Assembly: GCA_017474235.1 (NCBI GenBank)
Contig: JAFVIB010000004.1
Location: forward strand, 124,001-188,000
DNA length: 64,000 nucleotides
Direction of reading: 5' to 3'
Source: Alistipes sp.
GTDB lineage: Bacteria > Bacteroidota > Bacteroidia > Bacteroidales > Rikenellaceae
Shown here piece after piece: positions 17,362-26,066 of the stretch. The notes below the pieces were generated by a model that worked only from the letters and a program-made list of their open reading frames with translations, ran no database searches and was not told the origin of the DNA. Each line of letters opens with the position of its first letter. Positions within the stretch are counted from its first letter, which is position 1. Both the position numbers and the translations under genes were made by a program.

Positions 17362-18973
17362 TTTTCTCAAGGGTTTCTATTGCTGTCAGCAGTGTTTTAT
17401 CAATTGGGCGGATAAAGTAGTAGAATGCGCTGCTATCGAACTCCGAGTTGCGGGCGATGTATGCCTTCAGCTGCGCCTCCATAACCTTGCGGGAGGTCTC
17501 AATCTGACTCCAATTTGGAGCAACATCGTTCTTGGCGGCATATTTTACAAAGCGGTTAAACATACCCTTATCTGCTGCAAACATAGCCTCAATATCTTTC
17601 AGGCTCTTTGCCTTGCTCAGCTCCGCACGGTGGCTGTCGGCATACTCGATAGTGTAGCGGTAGAGGATATTTTTACCTGACACCTCCAAGTAGTATTTGC
17701 TCATATTGGTAGTATCGAGCGGGATGAAAATATCGGGCATAATACCGCCACCACCATAGACCGTCTTACCTTTTGGCGTTACGAATTTCAGTGAGTCGGC
17801 AAAGTGGATACTGTCGGCAGAGAAGAACTCATTGTGCTTATAGCGGTTAGCAATATCCATATTATACTCCTCTTCATCGCCCGCAGTATAAGGTTTCTGT
17901 ATCGAGCGACCGGTCGGTGTAAAGTACTTTGCAACGGTAATACGCATTGCAGAGCCGTCGTCAAACGGGATTTGTGACTGCACAAGACCCTTACCGAAGC
18001 TGCGACGACCGATAATAGTTCCGCGGTCGTTATCCTGCAAGGCTCCTGCTAAAATCTCGCTTGAAGATGCACTGCTCTCGTCTATAAGTACGGCTATTTC
18101 GAGGTCTGTTGCCCCACCTCTGCCGTCGCTATGTTGGCGAATTTGCTTCTTATCGCGGTCCTCGGTATAGACAATCAGCTTGCCACGCTCCAGAAACTCG
18201 TTTGCAATAAGTATTGCCTGGTCAAGAAATCCGCCCGAGTTGCCTCGAAGGTCGAGAATAAGGCTCTTCATACCCTGTTTGCGCAGGGTGTCAATGGCAC
18301 TCTTAATCTCGCGGTGTGATGTACGAGCAAATTGCGAAAGGCGAATAAAACCCACACTCTCGGTCATCATCACGGTAGCCTCCACGCTATTGAGCGGAAT
18401 GGCATCGCGTGTGACAGTGACCAACACAGGCTCGTCTATACCCTGACGCTTGAGCGACAGCTCGACCTGAGAACCGCGCGGACCACGCAGACGCTTCATA
18501 ACATCGCGCTGCGGCATCTTCTGTCCGGCAATAATGGTGTCATTGACCTTAATGATACGGTCACCGGCAAGTATGCCCGCCTTTTGGCTCGGACCCGATG
18601 GTACAACATTGAGCACGATAACGGTATCGGTAGCCATATTAAAGACAATACCAATGCCGTCAAACTCACCTTGCAGAGGCTCTTCAATCTGCTTAAACTC
18701 GCTGGCAGGGATGTATGACGAGTGTGGGTCGAGCTTCTTGATAATAGCGGGGATGGCAAGTTCTGCCAATGAGTCGCTACTCAATTGCTCGATATACTCA
18801 CTGCCGATAAAGCTCACCGCACGGTTGAGCTTACTATTCATCCGTGAGCCGAGAATAAGGTTTATCTGCCCCTCGGTAAGTTGTCTGCCGTGGCGTTGTC
18901 CGAATATCCAGCCTATAAAAAAGATGGATATCAGGACAAGGACAGGCAGTGCATATTTTTTAATGATATTCAT
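17354..18973 (-). CDS. S41 family C-terminal processing protease
   Basis: 539 residues. N-terminal membrane anchor (about 8-25), helical region with KKLDPHSSYIP (79-89), PDZ domain (about 95-190), catalytic domain with SSASSSEI (Ser303) and SFGKGLVQ (Lys328) at the standard 25-residue spacing. A C-terminal helical extension of about 130 residues follows. Such periplasmic tail-specific proteases process or degrade envelope proteins. Its ATG overlaps the DUF3078 stop by one base (TAATG). It is only moderately similar to the other S41 enzyme in the window, so they are not a recent duplication. Confidence 0.93.
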   Translation of the reverse strand: MNIIKKYALPVLVLISIFFIGWIFGQRHGRQLTEGQINLILGSRMNSKLNRAVSFIGSEYIEQLSSDSLAELAIPAIIKKLDPHSSYIPASEFKQIEEPLQGEFDGIGIVFNMATDTVIVLNVVPSGPSQKAGILAGDRIIKVNDTIIAGQKMPQRDVMKRLRGPRGSQVELSLKRQGIDEPVLVTVTRDAIPLNSVEATVMMTESVGFIRLSQFARTSHREIKSAIDTLRKQGMKSLILDLRGNSGGFLDQAILIANEFLERGKLIVYTEDRDKKQIRQHSDGRGGATDLEIAVLIDESSASSSEILAGALQDNDRGTIIGRRSFGKGLVQSQIPFDDGSAMRITVAKYFTPTGRSIQKPYTAGDEEEYNMDIANRYKHNEFFSADSIHFADSLKFVTPKGKTVYGGGGIMPDIFIPLDTTNMSKYYLEVSGKNILYRYTIEYADSHRAELSKAKSLKDIEAMFAADKGMFNRFVKYAAKNDVAPNWSQIETSRKVMEAQLKAYIARNSEFDSSAFYYFIRPIDKTLLTAIETLEKND

Positions 18974-20082
18974 TATTTGTTCTTAAATGTATAGCTCAGA
19001 CCCACGCCGAGAACAATCTGTGTCTGGAGTGATGCACACTGAGCCTTGTTGTAGTACATCTGGAAGTAGAACTGTGTCGAGAAGTACTTTGTAGCCTTGA
19101 TGTCGATAGTATGCTCCCAGCGCACATTTGGTGCAATATGCTCGATGTTGAGCTCCTTATTCTTTCCAGTCTGCTGGCTAATCTCGTTAATCCAACCGTA
19201 GAAAGAGTAGAATGTTGTTCGGTAGCGGATAAAGTTGTTTTTACCGAAAGACCTATCAAAGTCGAGCTGTACTGATGAACCACCCTCATATCGAGAGTTA
19301 CCATCTGCAATAGTCAGACCATAAACATAAGGTTTACGCTGATCCTCCGGACTCATAGCAGTGCGATTTGCAAAATCTGCATCTGCACCGAACTTATCTG
19401 CAAAGAATTGGTGCATAATAGTATCGCTATACACATAGGTCGCACTCATAGAGATAGGCGCGATATTGACCTTGATAGGGAACTGCGGCTTAGGGCATAC
19501 ATAGGTAACACCAAGAGAGATGTTAAGGTATGCAGGGGCAAAGAAACGGCTAACACGCTGGTTCTTGCCGTTAATTCCGTTTGCAAACTGTGAACGCAGT
19601 GAGGCAATTGCTCCAAGATTCCACTGGTCGGTCATCTTATATGCCGGAGCGGTAGAGATAAACCACTCATCCTGACTCTTTGTCCATTCCTTAGCCTTAC
19701 TTGTCACACCAAGCTTTCCCGAAGCCTTGTTGTCGAGGTTAAAAACACCCTTCTTGTAGTTGTGCGTAAAGAGGAAGTTGGCAATACCTGTAATAGAGTT
19801 TGTCGAGCCATTTACAGTCTGCCACTTGCTGTTGAAGTTTGTAAGCGAACCGGTAATGCCGGCATTTACCTCGATTGTATTACGATCTTTGCGAATTGCG
19901 GCACGCTCGGCACGCTTCTGAAACTCGCTTGATTGGTACTCAGCCTTAACCTGCTCGGTCTTTACTTGATCTTTGAATGTAGCCTCAGCCTTTGGAGTTG
20001 CTCCGCTGACAGATACTTGTGCTTGAGTTGTAGATACGGCAAAAATAGCCGCTACGAGTGTGAAAAGGTAAAATTTCTTCAT
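18973..20082 (-). CDS. DUF3078 outer-membrane protein
   Basis: 369 residues with signal peptide 1-21 and a C-terminal pattern of alternating beta strands ending SYTFKNK. The region around residues 70-360 matches the DUF3078 family, Bacteroidota proteins thought to be outer-membrane barrels. Residues about 35-65 are charged and helical. The function is unknown. It is embedded in the operon with an ABC exporter upstream and a periplasmic protease downstream. Confidence 0.85.
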   Translation of the reverse strand: MKKFYLFTLVAAIFAVSTTQAQVSVSGATPKAEATFKDQVKTEQVKAEYQSSEFQKRAERAAIRKDRNTIEVNAGITGSLTNFNSKWQTVNGSTNSITGIANFLFTHNYKKGVFNLDNKASGKLGVTSKAKEWTKSQDEWFISTAPAYKMTDQWNLGAIASLRSQFANGINGKNQRVSRFFAPAYLNISLGVTYVCPKPQFPIKVNIAPISMSATYVYSDTIMHQFFADKFGADADFANRTAMSPEDQRKPYVYGLTIADGNSRYEGGSSVQLDFDRSFGKNNFIRYRTTFYSFYGWINEISQQTGKNKELNIEHIAPNVRWEHTIDIKATKYFSTQFYFQMYYNKAQCASLQTQIVLGVGLSYTFKNK

Positions 20083-20108
20083 ATCTTCTATAGTTTTTGT
20101 TATAATTA

Positions 20109-20654
20109 TTACTCTTTGAAAAGGTCTATCTCCCCACGCTCAACCTTATGGTAGATAGCCGAGAGCTCGCCAATAACGGGTGAGATGTACTCAATCGTAT
20201 CGGCTATTGCGCTATTCTCGCCACCCTTGATACGGTAGAGCATTGCGGCATAGAGGGCTCTGAAGCATAGCTCTGTGTCGCTGATGTTCTTGCCTAACAC
20301 TGTACGAAGGGTCGGCAGATAAGGCTCTAATCGAGCTACGGTTGTGCGATAGTGTGCGCCCACGGGCAGTTGCATAAGTTGCAGGTGCAGATTGTGCATA
20401 TCGGCGATAAGGTGGAGTGTGTGGTTTAGGTGTCCGCTCTGCTCCTTGCCCTCCTCGCGAAGCAGGCCGACAATATCCATATACCAAAGCAGCATAATAT
20501 TCTGCTGCTCCTCCGGCAGATTGCGCGGTGCAACAAACTGCGAATATATAGCCTCGGGGCTGAATTGCAGCGCACGCAGCAAATCTTCTATCTGCCACAA
20601 GTAGAGGATATATTCGGCAATATTCTCTTTTCGTCTTGATTGTGCAATATCCAT
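20109..20654 (-). CDS. DUF4924 family protein
   Basis: 181-residue, mostly helical cytoplasmic protein, starting MDIAQSRRKENIAEYILYLW, which is typical of the DUF4924 family of Bacteroidota. There is no signal peptide, membrane segment or catalytic motif. The function is unknown. It follows the ABC exporter by nine bases and precedes the DUF3078 gene by 26. Confidence 0.85.
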   Translation of the reverse strand: MDIAQSRRKENIAEYILYLWQIEDLLRALQFSPEAIYSQFVAPRNLPEEQQNIMLLWYMDIVGLLREEGKEQSGHLNHTLHLIADMHNLHLQLMQLPVGAHYRTTVARLEPYLPTLRTVLGKNISDTELCFRALYAAMLYRIKGGENSAIADTIEYISPVIGELSAIYHKVERGEIDLFKE

Positions 20655-20663
20655 AACTGTCTG

Positions 20664-22496
20664 CTATTTAAGACTCTGCATCTCTATTAATTTTGCATAT
20701 ATACCACCACGGGCAATTAGCTCATCGTGAGTACCCTGCTCGGCTATGCGACCCTCGTCGATAACGATAATCTTATCGGCGTGGTGAATAGTCGAAAGAC
20801 GGTGGGCAATAACGACCGATGTTCTGCCCTGCAACATTCGCGTCAGAGCCTGCTGAACGAGCTGCTCGCTCTCTGTGTCAAGAGCAGATGTTGCTTCGTC
20901 AAGAATCAGGAACTCCGGATTCTTAAGCACTGCACGGGCGATACTCAGACGCTGACGCTGACCTCCGGAGAGCTTTGCACCTCGGTCGCCTATATTGGTG
21001 TTGTAACCCTCTGCTGTGTTTACGATAAAATCGTGTGCATTGGCAATCTTTGCCGCCTCAGTAATCTCGCTGTCTGTTGCCCCCTGCTTACCCAGCGCGA
21101 TATTGCTCTTGATAGTATCGTTAAAGAGTATTGTCTCCTGCGAAACAAGGCTTATACGCCTACGCAGAGAGTCTTGAGAGAAGGACTTGATGTTCTTACC
21201 GTCAATAAAAATCTCTCCCTTATCGGGGTCATAGAAGCGTGGCATCAGCTCGCTGAGTGTAGATTTTCCACCTCCGGAGGCTCCGACAAGTGCCACAGTC
21301 TGACCCTTCTCGATTGTAAAGCTGATGTTGTGCAGAATTTCACGGCTGCTATCATACGAGAAGCAGATGTTTTTGAATTCAATCTTCTCTTTAAGACCGT
21401 CAAACTCGACAGCATCACTGCTATCCTCGATTTGGCTCCGTGCGTCGATAATCTCGAAGATACGCTCTCCGGCAGCAACACCCTGATTGATATTTGCAAA
21501 TTGGTCGATAAAGGCGCGGACAGGGCGCGTAATCTGCGAGAAGGCGGCGATAAAGGCTATAAAGCCCGCTGCGCTCATTGACCCCTTGGTTACAAGCGAG
21601 CCACCAAACACCAAAACAACAGCTACGGCTGTAATGCCTAAAAACTCACTCATTGGCGAAGCGAGCTGCTGGCGACGAGCCATCCAAAGCATAAGGCGTG
21701 ACAACTCGGCATTTATCTGATGGAACTTCGTGCGGATATACTCCGATGCGGTATAGGTCTTGATAATCTTTATACCCGACAGAGACTCATCAAGCACACT
21801 TACCATATCTCCCAACTGCTCCTGTACGCGACTTGCAGGGTGGCGCAGACGCTTGACAATACCACCGATAAGCAATCCGACAACAGGCAGGAAGAAGACT
21901 GCAAACAGAGCAAGCTCCCACGACACATTGAGCATCAGCACGAGGTAGCCGATAATGAGGAATGGCTCACGGAAGGCAACCTGAAGTGTATTTGTGATGC
22001 AGAACTGCACCGCCATAACATCCGATGTAATACGAGAGATGATATCGCCCTTACGCTGCTCGGTAAAGTAGCCGACATTCATTCCGATAATGTTGTCAAA
22101 CATCTGGTTGCGCATACGCTGTAGAGTCGTAGTCCTCATACACTCCACCGTATAGGCACTCAGGTAGCGGAATAGGTTTGAAAGCATATTTGCAGTCATA
22201 ACCACGCCACCCAGCAGAGCAAGTATGCGGGTCATTGTAAACTCTGTGCCAAAGAGCATTGTGTAGAGGTAGTTGAGCCAATCGGTCAGAGCCTCCTCCT
22301 TAAAGACAATAGCCGGCATCTGATATGTCGGCACAAAGGCAAATCCCTTATCGAACATAGTGTTCAGAATAGGGATTATCAGTGCGTAGGTCGCTGTGTT
22401 AAATATTGCGTGCAGTGCTGCTGTAAAAAAATATGGCACTGCGTATTTGCTTATCGGACTTGCGAAGTTAAGCAGTCGCAGATATGTCTTGAACAT
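20664..22496 (-). CDS. ABC exporter, fused permease and ATPase (MsbA-like)
   Basis: 610-residue half-transporter: about six membrane helices in residues 20-330, then the nucleotide-binding domain with Walker A GASGGGKST (405-413), signature LSGGQ (509-513), Walker B LILDEA (530-535), DEATSALD and the switch His in VIAHRLS. It works as a homodimer or heterodimer; only one half is encoded here, so a homodimer is likely. MsbA-like exporters flip lipid A or other amphiphiles, but the substrate cannot be fixed from sequence. It follows nrnA by 14 bases. Confidence 0.94.
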   Translation of the reverse strand: MFKTYLRLLNFASPISKYAVPYFFTAALHAIFNTATYALIIPILNTMFDKGFAFVPTYQMPAIVFKEEALTDWLNYLYTMLFGTEFTMTRILALLGGVVMTANMLSNLFRYLSAYTVECMRTTTLQRMRNQMFDNIIGMNVGYFTEQRKGDIISRITSDVMAVQFCITNTLQVAFREPFLIIGYLVLMLNVSWELALFAVFFLPVVGLLIGGIVKRLRHPASRVQEQLGDMVSVLDESLSGIKIIKTYTASEYIRTKFHQINAELSRLMLWMARRQQLASPMSEFLGITAVAVVLVFGGSLVTKGSMSAAGFIAFIAAFSQITRPVRAFIDQFANINQGVAAGERIFEIIDARSQIEDSSDAVEFDGLKEKIEFKNICFSYDSSREILHNISFTIEKGQTVALVGASGGGKSTLSELMPRFYDPDKGEIFIDGKNIKSFSQDSLRRRISLVSQETILFNDTIKSNIALGKQGATDSEITEAAKIANAHDFIVNTAEGYNTNIGDRGAKLSGGQRQRLSIARAVLKNPEFLILDEATSALDTESEQLVQQALTRMLQGRTSVVIAHRLSTIHHADKIIVIDEGRIAEQGTHDELIARGGIYAKLIEMQSLK

Positions 22497-22510
22497 AATA
22501 ACTCAAATTA

Positions 22511-23539
22511 CTAAACCAACCCCTCTTTGTGATACTCCTCCACTGCGGCAATATAGTGGGCAATAGTATCCTCCATATTCATAAACGACTTGCCGCCTGC
22601 TGCATTATGGTGACCACCGCCATTGAAGTAGCGACGGGCAAATGTATTTACATCTACCGAGCCGTGGCTGCGTAGCGATACGCGGATAAAGCCCCCCTGC
22701 TGCTCAGAGAACATTGCGGACATTTTTACCTTCTTTATAGACAGCGGATAGTTTACAAAACCCTCACTATCTCCCTGCTGGAACCAGAATTTGCGCATCT
22801 CCTCCTCTGTAAGGGACATATAGGCAACCGTACCCTTGAGCAGAGTCTTCATCTTGCGGTTTATAACATAGCCAAAGAGCCTTGCGCGACCCTCTGTAAA
22901 GGAGTTATAGACATTGTTGTAGATTGTCGGAACATCTATACCTGTCTCAAGCAGATCTGCCGCAGCGCGGAACAGCTCCGGATTGATTGTCGAGAAGGCA
23001 AAGTTGCCCGTATCGGTAATCATACCCACATAGAGCAGTGTGGCGATATTTTGGTTAAAGACCTCCTTGCCATAGGCTGCCTTGAGAATCTCATAGACCA
23101 AATAGGCGGTGCTTGATGACTCAGGAGAGGAGAATACAAGGTCAAACTCACTCGATGGGTTGAGGTGGTGGTCGATAAGAATACGCTTTGCAGTGGTGTT
23201 CTGCGCAATAGTCTCGGTCAGAGCCTCCAAGCGAGACAGAGAACTCATATCGGCACAAATCACAATATCCGCCGCAGCAATAACACTCTGTGCAATGCCG
23301 AGCTTGTCGTTTGAGTGGATAATCAGTTCATCTGTATTTGGCATCCACTTGAGGTAGTACGGGAACTTGTTTGGCAGTATGCAGTGTACCGTATGACCGT
23401 GACCGCGCAACACCTCTGCAACAGCCAACGACGAGCCTATAGCATCGCCGTCGGGGTTTGTATGAGAGAGGATTACAACCTTCTGTGGTTGAGCAAGCAG
23501 CTGCTTGAACAGCTCTATATTTTCTAAATTTAGATTCAT
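22511..23539 (-). CDS. nrnA: DHH-family bifunctional oligoribonuclease/pAp phosphatase
   Basis: Hydrolyses short RNA oligomers and 3'-phosphoadenosine 5'-phosphate in the cytoplasm. Motifs: HTNPDGDAIGSS (about 26-37), CADMSS, LIDHHLNP with the DHH triad, TDTGNF, and the DHHA1 motif GGGHHNAAGG near the C-terminus. 342 residues, normal. I use the ATG at 23537-23539 rather than a start 10 codons upstream, because a canonical promoter lies immediately before it (-7 box ending 5 bases away). The upstream start would lie within the promoter. First gene of a six-gene operon. Confidence 0.92.
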   Translation of the reverse strand: MNLNLENIELFKQLLAQPQKVVILSHTNPDGDAIGSSLAVAEVLRGHGHTVHCILPNKFPYYLKWMPNTDELIIHSNDKLGIAQSVIAAADIVICADMSSLSRLEALTETIAQNTTAKRILIDHHLNPSSEFDLVFSSPESSSTAYLVYEILKAAYGKEVFNQNIATLLYVGMITDTGNFAFSTINPELFRAAADLLETGIDVPTIYNNVYNSFTEGRARLFGYVINRKMKTLLKGTVAYMSLTEEEMRKFWFQQGDSEGFVNYPLSIKKVKMSAMFSEQQGGFIRVSLRSHGSVDVNTFARRYFNGGGHHNAAGGKSFMNMEDTIAHYIAAVEEYHKEGLV

Positions 23540-23544
23540 AGCCA

Positions 23545-23575
23545 CAAAGTTATGAAAAACCTGTGACATATCAAA
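23545..23575 (-). promoter_or_regulatory. Promoter of the nrnA operon (near-leaderless)
   Basis: TTTG at 23572-23575, 19-base spacer, TAACTTTG at 23545-23552 on the minus strand: both elements match consensus. Only five bases separate the box from the ATG, so the transcript should start at or within a few bases of the start codon. Confidence 0.75.
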
Positions 23576-23602
23576 ATAACATAGTTATTTAGATACTCTT
23601 TC

Positions 23603-25231
23603 TTAGAGCTTTCCCATTTTGGTCAGCAGTTTCCTCGGATAGTTTGTGCAGATGCACTTGAGTTTGCTTGCGTTGTTTATGTAGTAGGTCATCTGCTCCT
23701 CGGTATCGACATTATAGACACTTAAGGTGATGCCGTTGTTTACAAACTCTGTGATTGTGCGGCTGCCCTGCTCTTTGGTGTTGTCGCCGTATAGAATACC
23801 GTCGTTCATATACTCGAGCGAGAGGTTTGCCCAGCGATATGCGTAGCTGTATCCGCTACTCTTGCTCTTGTATGTTGAGGCTGACCTATTTGCCATCCAG
23901 CCGATAGGAATTTTTGCAGTTTCGCAGAGTTTGTCGCAGCCATTAACCATAACACTCTCGTAGCCTGTGCAGATAAACTCAATGTACTCTGTCGCCTTCA
24001 TCGATTGGGCAATCTCTATTGCACGACGGCAGGCGTTGATGCAGTAACTGGCGCGAGTACTCTCTGATAGAGTTGTCGGATAACCGATATATTTGATGTC
24101 GAGGACAAGTTTTGTACATTTTCCCTCCTTTACAGCCACCTCGATATACTCTTGCAGAGTCGGCAGGTTCTCTCCGTTAGAGAGTTTGCCGGCACTGCGC
24201 AGCTGAGCTACGGTGTTCTCCCACGGATAGAGACCGTTGATTTTGCACTCGCCGTTGGCGTGCGCCACGATAACATTGTTGTCTTTGGTCCAATATATAT
24301 CACACTCCGAGCCGTAGCAGTTAAGACCGATAGCCTTGCGCAATGACGCCAAAGAGTTATCCGGAACACCAAACTCCTTTACTGCTCCGCGGTGGGCAAC
24401 GACAATGTTATCTGCCTTTTGAATAGGCTTAACATCTAACTCCGCCGAGCCGAGAATATCTGCCATATTGACCGTAAACTGCGAAATGGTACCTGTATAG
24501 AACTCAATCTTCTTTGAGGTGGTCTTGACATATCTTCTCTTGCCCTTATCGACAACAGTGATAGTCATACCGTTTAGTGAGCCATTGACATCACAGGCAA
24601 ACCAAAAGACCTTGTTAATAACATTGTTTGCATAGAGCTTGTAGGTCTTTGAACCGAGAGTAAGCTCTACATAGTCTATCATCGAGTTGCCTGTAGTTAC
24701 CAAATTTGTAAGAGTCATTCGACCGTAACTTACAGCGTGTTCGAATGTTACAGCACCCTGCTCGCTAATATCCTCATATCTGCCCTCTGCCTTCAGAATG
24801 TGAGCCTTTGGATCTACCGAGTAGTTCTCAGGGGTCTGAACAGTAGGCACATTGACCTTGAAGGTCTCATTCTCGATAGAGATGCTCTCTGCCGGTGAGC
24901 AGATGTATAGAAATCCCGTCTGCGGGAGTGGTGCATCAAAGGCAAAACTTAGTTCGGCAGTTGTGCCAGCCTGACCATTGAGCGCACACTCTGCACTTGA
25001 GCTGTAACCACTGCGACCATTTACAAGTTGGGCACTCATAGTCTCCTTGCCACTCCAAAGTGACGGATATTCGTTGCCACTCAGCTCGCCAAACATCGAG
25101 CGTGTATCACCAATATTGGCAGAGATGTTGAGTATCTCTTTCTGCTGAAACTCAACCAATTCGCTATCTTTCTGACAAGCGACAAAAGCAGTTGCTGCAA
25201 ACAGCAACAAACCTCTCAAAAAACTCTTCAT
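23603..25231 (-). CDS. Lipoprotein: fimbrillin-like domain fused to glycerophosphodiester phosphodiesterase
   Basis: 542 residues. Signal peptide with lipobox AFVAC and lipidated Cys19. Residues about 30-260 have the pattern of fimbrillin/Mfa-type surface proteins (ISANIGDTRSMF, followed by beta segments). Residues about 275-542 form a GDPD TIM-barrel with AHRG (279-282), SECDIYWTKD (308-317: Glu309, Asp311) and VAHANG (His324). Two usual metal-site positions differ: PENS reads PDNS (Asp291 for Glu), and the Asp after the second His is Ala. Activity on glycerophosphodiesters is therefore plausible but not certain. A 40-residue micro-gene lies 18 bases upstream. Confidence 0.85.
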   Translation of the reverse strand: MKSFLRGLLLFAATAFVACQKDSELVEFQQKEILNISANIGDTRSMFGELSGNEYPSLWSGKETMSAQLVNGRSGYSSSAECALNGQAGTTAELSFAFDAPLPQTGFLYICSPAESISIENETFKVNVPTVQTPENYSVDPKAHILKAEGRYEDISEQGAVTFEHAVSYGRMTLTNLVTTGNSMIDYVELTLGSKTYKLYANNVINKVFWFACDVNGSLNGMTITVVDKGKRRYVKTTSKKIEFYTGTISQFTVNMADILGSAELDVKPIQKADNIVVAHRGAVKEFGVPDNSLASLRKAIGLNCYGSECDIYWTKDNNVIVAHANGECKINGLYPWENTVAQLRSAGKLSNGENLPTLQEYIEVAVKEGKCTKLVLDIKYIGYPTTLSESTRASYCINACRRAIEIAQSMKATEYIEFICTGYESVMVNGCDKLCETAKIPIGWMANRSASTYKSKSSGYSYAYRWANLSLEYMNDGILYGDNTKEQGSRTITEFVNNGITLSVYNVDTEEQMTYYINNASKLKCICTNYPRKLLTKMGKL

Positions 25232-25249
25232 AATTACCGCAGTGTTGGA

Positions 25250-25372
25250 TTAATACTCGCCCTGATCAAGAATATCTGCATCTTCGATTCCGGCAGTGAC
25301 AGATGCCGAATAACCACTCTCAATGGCTATTGATACGGCTACAAAAGTAGGCTGTTTATATACTTTTTTCAT
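25250..25372 (-). CDS. 40-residue micro-protein upstream of the GDPD lipoprotein
   Basis: Small frame starting MKKVYKQPTFVAVSIAIES and ending DILDQGEY. Peptides of 40-60 residues beginning MKK-Y-P-T/E-hydrophobic are common directly before fimbrillin-type and other lipoprotein genes in Bacteroidales. The composition (basic start, hydrophobic middle, acidic end) fits that group. The stop is 18 bases before the lipoprotein ATG, so it would be co-translated. The function is unknown. It lies 3' of an imperfect palindrome at 25381-25416. Confidence 0.65.
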   Translation of the reverse strand: MKKVYKQPTFVAVSIAIESGYSASVTAGIEDADILDQGEY

Positions 25373-25380
25373 AGGTCAGA

Positions 25381-25416
25381 TAAGTTTTCTTATTATATCT
25401 TATAATAAGACACTTA
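25381..25416. repeat. Imperfect palindrome between wbqC and the micro-gene
   Basis: Arms 25381-25396 and 25402-25416 match over 15 of 16 positions, with an exact 8-bp core CTTATTAT/ATAATAAG and a 5-base loop. It is very AT-rich and lacks a T run, so an operator is as likely as a terminator for wbqC. Confidence 0.5.
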
Positions 25417-25460
25417 AGCGCGTAATCACACCCAATCGGCAGTGCTATTTGTCGTTTACC

Positions 25461-26066
25461 CTATTTTAACTCTGTTTTTATCAGCTCTGCGGCATAATTG
25501 CCCTCGCTCATTATAAGGTCAAGGATGGAGAGATTCTCGGCAAAAGGTATTCTGTCGGAGAAGAGCTGGAAGTAGTGCGGTGTAGTGAAGTTGCTGTCGC
25601 GATGTTTTGGGCGCAGGTCGATATCGCCCTCTGCTGCTACGACATACTCCGTTGTCGTGTGCAGAGGGGCGGTATAGCCCATAAAGTCGAGCAGAACTCT
25701 CAGTATTGCCAAATTAAAATCGACAAGAGAGGTGTAGTGCTCGGTATAGAATGGGCGCAAACGCTCGGCGATAAAGTCGAAATATGCCGAGGAGCGATAA
25801 GCCGACTCGATTGCCACCCAATGTTGGTGTTGCCACGGCTTTGAGTAGTCTATCTGCATACATTTCATAGGGGTACGCGGGCGGTTGGCATTGACAACGG
25901 GCACGGTGAGGTCAAGCACGCCATTTGCCGTCATAATGCGCGCACGGTTGCGTGCAGAACGCTTTATATAGTGCTCTCCGCAGTCGATAATATACTCCTC
26001 TTTCGCGGCGATGAGGCGCGAAACATACTCTATATTAGGTAGATATGTAGCCGGTAGGATTAACAT
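25461..26066 (-). CDS. WbqC-like family protein
   Basis: 201 residues from the ATG at 26064-26066; a TTG nine bases earlier lies further inside ispG and is less likely. The pattern LPATYLPNIEYVSRL at the N-terminus, a basic GEHYIKRSARNRARIMTANG (about 31-50) and LTVPV match the WbqC family, which is found in polysaccharide loci and as a stand-alone gene in Bacteroidota. The activity is not established. It overlaps the ispG stop by seven bases, so it is translated with ispG. Confidence 0.8.
   Translation of the reverse strand: MLILPATYLPNIEYVSRLIAAKEEYIIDCGEHYIKRSARNRARIMTANGVLDLTVPVVNANRPRTPMKCMQIDYSKPWQHQHWVAIESAYRSSAYFDFIAERLRPFYTEHYTSLVDFNLAILRVLLDFMGYTAPLHTTTEYVVAAEGDIDLRPKHRDSNFTTPHYFQLFSDRIPFAENLSILDLIMSEGNYAAELIKTELK

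Noticed and set aside
5771..18973. Two S41 proteases as a recent duplication
   Set aside because: They share catalytic motifs but differ in length and in most of the sequence; ancient paralogs.
20727..21581. 284-codon frame antisense to the ABC exporter
   Set aside because: Shadow frame; the minus strand has complete ABC motifs.
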